Shown: in pieces, positions 36,051 through 40,551 of the stretch
How positions within the stretch are numbered: the first letter of the stretch is position 1
Layout of the letters: the number at the start of each line of letters is the position of its first letter
Source: Calothrix sp. MO_167.B42
GTDB taxonomy: Bacteria; Cyanobacteriota; Cyanobacteriia; Cyanobacteriales; Nostocaceae
Assembly: GCA_030065255.1 (NCBI GenBank)
Contig: JASJCX010000010.1
Coordinates: 1-40,551, forward strand
Length of the DNA: 40,551 nucleotides
Reading direction: 5' to 3'
Position numbers and translations under genes: made by a program
Notes under the pieces: generated by a model
Databases searched by the model: none
The model's input: the letters and a program-made list of their open reading frames with translations, nothing else
What the model was told of the DNA's origin: nothing

Positions 36051-37358
36051 ATGATGCCAATGAATAAAAAAGAAAAGCTAAGAATAGCTTTCGTAAATCA
36101 AGGTTTAACTTACAGCACTTTCCCATACCCTAGAGATTCAGTTGGTATTGTAATTTATGAGCTAGCCAAGGGTTTGGCTAAAGATTGCCATGTCATGGTA
36201 TATACACCTGGAAAAAATTTTCTGATCAATAAAGAATGCCATGGGGGTATAAATTATTTATATATTCCCAGAAGAATTGATAGAATCATAATTAGGTTGA
36301 TTGAGAAAATTTTCCACAAAATTCATAACCAGTTTCTCAATTCTCAATTCTTTTATATATGCTACGCTTTACTGATAGCCAATGACCTGAAAAAGAATAA
36401 ATGTGATATTGTGCATATTCATAATTTATCTCAGTTTGTACCTATTATCAAAGCATTTAATCCTGAGATTAAAATAGTTATTCATATGCATTGTCAATGG
36501 TTAAGTCAACTAGATTATCAGACTATTTATCGACGATTGAATCAAGTCGATTTGATTATTTGTTGTAGTGAATATATTACTGAGAAAGTTCGCCGTCGTT
36601 TCCCAGATTTTGCGACAAAGTGTAAGACTATTTACAATGGTGTTAACATTGATTCGGGTACATCGGAGGTAAGTCTCAATCTTGGCACTCAGTCATTTAA
36701 AAATGACAAAAAAAATCTCCTATTTGTTGGTAGAGTTTCGCCAGAGAAAGGTGTGCATGTGTTACTGAAGGCTTTGGAGAAAGTAGTTTTTTACTTTCCC
36801 CAAGTGCATCTGAATATTGTTGGATCAATAACAGGTTCATTACCCCAAAATATTCTGATTGATTTAGATAATGATGATAAAGTTGCTAGTTTAAAAGTAT
36901 TTTATACTCCAGATGAAAAGACTGGTAAAGTATTAAGTTACTTTGAGCAGTTACAAAAAATGCTTCCTCCGGATTTAGCTAACTATGTGACTTTTCATGG
37001 TTCTGTTCCCCATGCAGAGTTAGACAAATATTATCGAGAGGCTGATATATTTATTAATTCTTCATTTAGCGAGGCTTTTCCTATACCAATTCCAGAAGCT
37101 ATGGGTAGGAGTCTAGCAGTAATAGGGGCTCGTGTAGGAGGGATTCCGGAGGCTATTTTACATGAAAAAACTGGGCTTTTAGTTGATTCAGGGGATGTAT
37201 CTACCTTAGCTGAGGCTATTTTACATCTTTTAAAAGATGACAATCTGAGAATAGAAATGGGCAAGTCTGGTTATAAGCGTGCGTATGAACTATTTTCTTG
37301 GGAGAAAGTGTCTCAAAATTTATTCAACGAGTACAAAAATATTTGTGGGGAAGAATGA
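36051..37358 (+). CDS. GT4-type glycosyltransferase
   Basis: 435 aa GT-B fold retaining glycosyltransferase, likely cytosolic or membrane-associated. The N-terminal domain has RIAFVNQGLTYSTFPYPRDSVGIVIYELAKGL (acceptor side) and CDIVHIHNLSQFVPI. The C-terminal nucleotide-sugar domain has LLFVGRVSPEKGVHVLLKAL, VTFHGSVPHAELDKYY and the E-x7-E motif of SEAFPIPIPEAMG, then GGIPEAI. An unusual insert (about residues 265-300, LDNDDKVASLKVF...) lies before VTFHG. It starts at ATG 36051. The stop overlaps the next gene's start (ATGA), so the two are translationally coupled. Confidence 0.92.
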   Translation: MMPMNKKEKLRIAFVNQGLTYSTFPYPRDSVGIVIYELAKGLAKDCHVMVYTPGKNFLINKECHGGINYLYIPRRIDRIIIRLIEKIFHKIHNQFLNSQFFYICYALLIANDLKKNKCDIVHIHNLSQFVPIIKAFNPEIKIVIHMHCQWLSQLDYQTIYRRLNQVDLIICCSEYITEKVRRRFPDFATKCKTIYNGVNIDSGTSEVSLNLGTQSFKNDKKNLLFVGRVSPEKGVHVLLKALEKVVFYFPQVHLNIVGSITGSLPQNILIDLDNDDKVASLKVFYTPDEKTGKVLSYFEQLQKMLPPDLANYVTFHGSVPHAELDKYYREADIFINSSFSEAFPIPIPEAMGRSLAVIGARVGGIPEAILHEKTGLLVDSGDVSTLAEAILHLLKDDNLRIEMGKSGYKRAYELFSWEKVSQNLFNEYKNICGEE

Positions 37359-38191
37359 TTAAAACCTCGATCGCAAAACAGGTAAGTCAATTGTGTCTAT
37401 GGTTTTTCAAGCGTAATTTACATGAATATAATAATGATGATTTAAGCAAGTCTGCAATAGTTTTTTCACCCCATTTTGATGATGAAACCCTAGGCTGTGG
37501 TGGCATTACCATCAAAAAAAAGAGGGCTGGTGCAGATATTAAACTGGTTTTTATGACTGATGGCAGCAAATCCCATAAACATTTAATCGGGGAAAATGAA
37601 TTGCAGGAAATTCGAGGGAATGAAGGGATTGCTGCGGCTAAATCCATGGGAATGGATGTTAATGATGTTTTTTTACTTGGGTTTGAGGAAACAAAATTAA
37701 AAGAACATTATGATTTGGCTGTGGCGAAAGTAGTTAACATTCTTCTAGAACAGCAGCCTCATGAGATTTTTATTCCTTATTATAAGGAGCCATTATTGTG
37801 GTCTGAAGACCATTTATGTACAACTAGAATTGTTAAATCGGCGTTAAAATCTTATCACAAAGATGTAGTTATCTACGAGTATCCTATCTGGTTTTGGTTG
37901 CATTGGCCATGGGTAGATTTAATTAACAAAAATCGTTACCTGACTAAGATTATTGTCAAACATACTTTGATGTATGGACTTGGTTTGGGATTACGGGATT
38001 TTCAATGCTCTATGTATATAGGGGATGTTTTAGAACAAAAACGCGCTACCCTCGCTGAACATAAATCACAGATGACTCGTTTGATAGCTGATACAAAGTG
38101 GTCAACTTTAAACGATGTATCAAATGGACAGTTTTTACAATGCTTTTTTCAGGAGCGTGAAGTTTTCCGGCGATATCATCATTCTATCTAA
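37355..38191 (+). CDS. PIG-L/LmbE family deacetylase
   Basis: 278 aa from ATG 37355, which overlaps the glycosyltransferase stop (ATGA). A longer frame from GTG 37298 lies inside the upstream gene and is not used. The zinc site is SPHFDDETLGCGG (usual PHPDDE, here PHFDDE), with KLVFMTDG, EGIAAAKSMG, VFLLGFEE and the distal ligand SEDHLCTTRI. The family removes acetyl groups from N-acetylglucosaminyl lipids or glycans. Coupling to a GT4 enzyme suggests de-N-acetylation of the sugar product, perhaps an N-acetylhexosamine in an exopolysaccharide. This is a family-based inference. Confidence 0.9.
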   Translation: MIKTSIAKQVSQLCLWFFKRNLHEYNNDDLSKSAIVFSPHFDDETLGCGGITIKKKRAGADIKLVFMTDGSKSHKHLIGENELQEIRGNEGIAAAKSMGMDVNDVFLLGFEETKLKEHYDLAVAKVVNILLEQQPHEIFIPYYKEPLLWSEDHLCTTRIVKSALKSYHKDVVIYEYPIWFWLHWPWVDLINKNRYLTKIIVKHTLMYGLGLGLRDFQCSMYIGDVLEQKRATLAEHKSQMTRLIADTKWSTLNDVSNGQFLQCFFQEREVFRRYHHSI

Positions 38192-38196
38192 TACCA

Positions 38197-38227
38197 TTTT
38201 GGATTTTAGATTTTGGATTTTGGATTG
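38197..38227. repeat. TTTTGGAT-type short tandem repeat
   Basis: Four TTTTGGAT/TTTTAGAT units begin 6 bp after the deacetylase stop. Confidence 0.8.
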
Positions 38228-38541
38228 AATTTTGAAAGAACTGCTACATAAGTTTTTCTTGCTCCAACGGATGGTTTCTTTTTCTGATTGGTATCAGTTT
38301 TAATTTGTTATACCAATTCTGTATAAAGATGCGCCAAATTCAATAATTTATTAACCGCATAGCGAAGCCATGCCCGTAGGGCTTTAGGCGCAAAGTACGC
38401 AAACAACGAAGGAAACAGGAGAGTCAGAAATTTAGCGCAGCTTCACAAAGAAATGGTATTAATTTTTCACGGCAGAGAGAGGATTGACTTTTTCAAGTTC
38501 AAAATACCCTTGATTTTATATTTAACTACGGGAGAGATATT
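38228..38541. other. 315-bp spacer with a GC-rich repeat
   Basis: The non-coding part near 38358-38405 (CATAGCGAAGCCATGCCCGTAGGGC...) resembles the repeat block at 25.2 kb. No gene is seen. Confidence 0.45.
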
Positions 38542-39528
38542 ATGCGTATATTAGTCACCGGAGGAGCTGGCTTTATTGGCTCACACCTTGTTCGTTGGTT
38601 AGTGGAACAGGGACATGCAGTCAAGGTTCTGGATAATTTTAGTACGGGTAGCCCCCAACTGCTTGGTTCTGCTGTGAAATCAATAGAATTGATTGAGGGG
38701 GATATTCGGGATGAGTTGACGCTTAACAATGCTGCTGCTGATGTTGAAGTTATCTTTCATCTGGCAGCATTGGTATCAGTGGTGGAGTCCATAGAAAATC
38801 CATTTCGTGCCCAGGAAATTAATGCTACAGGAACCTTACAAGTGTTAGAAGCTGCTCGTAAGGCGGGTGTTGGTAGGGTTGTGCAGGCATCCTCTTCTGC
38901 TGTGTACGGAAATAATGAAAATCTGCCTGTAAGTGAGATGGAATTACCCCAACCCCTGTCACCCTATGCAACTACTAAGCTATCTGCAGAATATAGTGGC
39001 AAGCTTTATACCCATTTATATGATGTAGAAACTGTGGCTTTACGCTTCTTTAATGTTTATGGTCCTCGTCAAGATCCTGGTTCGCCCTATGCGGCTGTTA
39101 TTCCCCGTTTTATAGAGGCTTTAAGTGCTGGTAAACAGCCTACTATCTATGGTGATGGGCAGCAATCCCGTGACTTTGTTTTTGTGGGTGATATTGTGCG
39201 GGCGCTGTGGGTGGCGGCGACAACACCGGGTATTGCTGGTGAAGTTTTTAATGTTGGTTTGGGTAATGACATAAGTATTTTGGAGTTGGCGTTGGGGATT
39301 GGTAAAATATTAGGTGTGACTGTGGAACCAAATTTTTTACCACCCCGTGTTGGTGAGGTTCGTAAATCATGTGCGGATGTTTCTTTGTTTGCGCAAAAAG
39401 CTGACTTCCGGGTGTTAACGGAGTTATCTGAAGGTTTGGAAATGACTATAGCTGCTTGGCAAGAAAAGTTACGTCAGGAGAAAGCAGGGAGTAAGGGAGG
39501 AAATTCATACATGAATGTAGGAGTCTGA
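38542..39528 (+). CDS. UDP-sugar 4-epimerase-like SDR (GalE-type)
   Basis: 328 aa extended SDR. NAD motif GGAGFIGSH (residues 7-15), FHLAALVSV, catalytic Ser in ASSSAVYG, YATTK (Tyr and Lys), FFNVYGPRQ, and SRDFVFVGDIVRA with the GalE-family pattern. It probably interconverts a UDP-hexose or UDP-N-acetylhexosamine at C4, giving a sugar donor for the polysaccharide locus. It may also be a UDP-glucuronate-type epimerase. It starts at ATG 38542 with GGAGAG about 8 nt upstream. The last 15 residues (KAGSKGGNSYMNVGV) are non-conserved and glycine-rich, near the transposase remnant. Confidence 0.92.
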   Translation: MRILVTGGAGFIGSHLVRWLVEQGHAVKVLDNFSTGSPQLLGSAVKSIELIEGDIRDELTLNNAAADVEVIFHLAALVSVVESIENPFRAQEINATGTLQVLEAARKAGVGRVVQASSSAVYGNNENLPVSEMELPQPLSPYATTKLSAEYSGKLYTHLYDVETVALRFFNVYGPRQDPGSPYAAVIPRFIEALSAGKQPTIYGDGQQSRDFVFVGDIVRALWVAATTPGIAGEVFNVGLGNDISILELALGIGKILGVTVEPNFLPPRVGEVRKSCADVSLFAQKADFRVLTELSEGLEMTIAAWQEKLRQEKAGSKGGNSYMNVGV

Positions 39529-39640
39529 AATAGTTCTCAAACATTGCGTTATGCGCTCGACACAAATTTTTATATGCTGTTTGGCGGAATGCTTTTAATC
39601 TGAAAATGGAATTTATCGGAGTAAAGAACGAATTCAGCAT

Positions 39641-39840
39641 GAAAGAAAAAGAAATTTCAAAAAGCTCGTCGATGGCATAATGGGGTGGAAGGGCGCATTA
39701 GTTTTCTCAAACGTTATTTTGGCTTGCAACGCTGTTTATATAGAGGAGAATTAGGCTTTTCTCGTTGGGTTGGTTGGGGAATTATTGCTCATAATTTAAC
39801 TATTATTAGTAGAGTTAATGTCAAAAAAATGGATCAATAA
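39641..39840 (+). pseudogene. C-terminal remnant of a DDE-type transposase (ISNCY-like)
   Basis: After an in-frame TGA, the frame reads KKKKFQKARRWHNGVEGRIS, then FGLQRCLYRGELGF and WVGWGIIAHNLTIISR to TAA 39838-39840. This is the catalytic Glu end (VEGRISFLKR) of a transposase. About 60 codons of an expected 350-450 remain, so it is inactive. Confidence 0.8.
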
Positions 39841-39869
39841 ACTTAATTATTGGTTCATTTTTCTGACAT
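39818..39869. repeat. Inverted repeat at the transposase end (IS terminus or terminator)
   Basis: 23-bp arms (39818-39840 and 39847-39869) match at about 20 positions, with a 6-nt loop. The left arm is the transposase's last codons. It could be the element's terminal structure, or a two-way terminator with A/T tracts in the stem. Confidence 0.6.
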
Positions 39870-39954
39870 TAATAATTATTATAATTTAGTCAAATATCAT
39901 GGGTCAAAATAATTCATGTGATTTGATTTTTACTTATTTATGAAAATATAATCG

Positions 39955-40248
39955 TTGCACCAGGGCAATTTGGAAGAAACCCTTAAATTTGCTGGTACCG
40001 AAACCTTTGATGCTATAGTCGCTGTTGGAGTTTTTACCTTTGGTCATGCTCGGATCGAAGCCTTGTACAATTTATCCCCCCTTTTAAAAACTGGAGGTTA
40101 TTTTCTCTTGACAGTACGGGCAGACTACCACGACGACAACCCTGCTGTCCGAGAAGTTATCAAAAGCCTTTCTTGGAGTTTGGTAGCCAGGGACGAGTTT
40201 AACATCTTTAAACAATTGACTAATTTCCCAGTCATGGTAGAGGTGTAA
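39955..40248 (+). pseudogene. 5'-truncated SAM-dependent methyltransferase
   Basis: 97 codons reading LHQGNLEETLKFAGTETFD, AIVAVGVFTFGHARIEALY and LLKTGGYFLLTVRADYHDD. This is the C-terminal half of a class I methyltransferase: Asp of motif II-like FDAIVAVGVF, then post-motif GGYFLLTVR. A stop lies two codons upstream (39949-39951) and no start fits the family. The 39955 TTG looks like an internal Leu codon, so the N-terminal SAM-binding half has been lost at the IS junction. It is probably not functional. Confidence 0.75.
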
Positions 40249-40359
40249 AACTGGGGAAAAATTGAATTATGAATTGGCCGATCACCCAATTCTGAAAAGC
40301 CAGACAAACACGACATTCAATTGCGATGACAGCATTGAAGTTACCTGGACGATAAAGAT

Positions 40360-40551
40360 ATGTGTGGAATAGTTGGATTTTTTGGCTCAAATTTACAAGG
40401 CTTTGAAGACGCCTTGTCAATCTTAGCTCATCGCGGACCGGATGGTACTAGTAGCATTTGCCAGGAAAAATATGCTTTAGGACATAATCGTCTTGCCATT
40501 ATTGATGTAGAAGGAGGACAGCAACCATTATACGATCCGCAGAGCAAATTA
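40360..40551 (+). CDS. asnB: Asparagine synthase (glutamine-hydrolysing), N-terminal part (runs off the window)
   Basis: 64 codons from ATG 40360 to the window edge. MCGIVGFFGS (Cys2 is the class II glutaminase nucleophile), LAHRGPDG, HNRLAIIDVEGGQQPLYD are the AsnB glutaminase-domain signature. The synthetase domain is outside the window. In polysaccharide loci this family is often AsnB-like and may amidate sugar acids or another acceptor rather than make asparagine. The gene is preceded by a short non-coding gap after the truncated methyltransferase. Confidence 0.93.
   Translation, partial: MCGIVGFFGSNLQGFEDALSILAHRGPDGTSSICQEKYALGHNRLAIIDVEGGQQPLYDPQSKL

Noticed and set aside
37298-37354. 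Longer N-terminus for the PIG-L deacetylase
   Set aside because: It lies inside the glycosyltransferase gene in another frame; ATG 37355 with the ATGA overlap is the natural start.
40125-40420. Minus-strand frames over the methyltransferase fragment and asnB start
   Set aside because: Antisense to recognisable asnB and methyltransferase codons.

Overview
The window comes from a filamentous, probably heterocyst-forming cyanobacterium (Nostocales). Four things support this: frequent HIP1 octamers (GCGATCGC) inside genes; heptanucleotide short tandem repeats (AATAAGT, TTGACAG, AACTAAC, TTTTGGAT-like) between genes; a remnant of the xisH/xisI pair; and a string of cyanobacterial families (class II FBPase/SBPase next to hemA, UPF0182, DUF1824, DUF4336, a CcmS-like protein). 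No rRNA, tRNA or CRISPR array was seen.

Layout. 0-6.6 kb: the 5' part of a minus-strand cyanobacterial protein of unknown function, then glpX, hemA and a large UPF0182 membrane protein, all rightward. 6.6-11.4 kb: an AT-rich orphan membrane protein and pyrC (both leftward), then lepB and a MOSC-domain protein (rightward). 11.4-15.1 kb: an 870-bp gene-free stretch, a REC-GGDEF-EAL c-di-GMP protein, and a convergent GST-like gene with a clear minus-strand terminator. 15.1-18.4 kb: a repeat-rich spacer, a DUF4336 protein, decayed xisI/xisH, and a UPF0175/DUF3368 toxin-antitoxin-like pair with a small trailing ORF. 18.5-25.9 kb: an Uup-type ABC-F ATPase, a DUF1824 protein and a prohibitin (leftward), then an ABC exporter, a CcmS-like protein and a Tat/lipoprotein-type Rieske protein (rightward).

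25.9-31.9 kb is the most coherent accessory block: a leftward cluster of glucose-1-phosphate cytidylyltransferase (rfbF), an NAD-dependent epimerase/reductase and three C-methyltransferase-type proteins. Together they look like synthesis of a C-methylated (branched) CDP-sugar for a surface polysaccharide. The expected CDP-glucose 4,6-dehydratase is not in the window. purT follows rightward. 33.6-34.2 kb looks like a transposase-less relic of an IS200/IS605-type element. From 34.3 kb on come an orphan predicted beta-sandwich protein, a GT4 glycosyltransferase translationally coupled to a PIG-L deacetylase, a GalE-like epimerase, a transposase C-terminal remnant beside a 5'-truncated methyltransferase, and the start of an asparagine synthase. 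This is typical of an exopolysaccharide/envelope locus shaped by insertion sequences.

The most unusual material is small-scale: heptamer repeats that provide gene stop codons, nested palindromic MITE-like elements, solo IS right ends, an out-of-frame rfbF/epimerase overlap, and several partly deleted genes. No complete new system could be shown. The CDP-sugar/triple-methyltransferase operon and the orphan IS605-like RNA region are the best candidates for follow-up.
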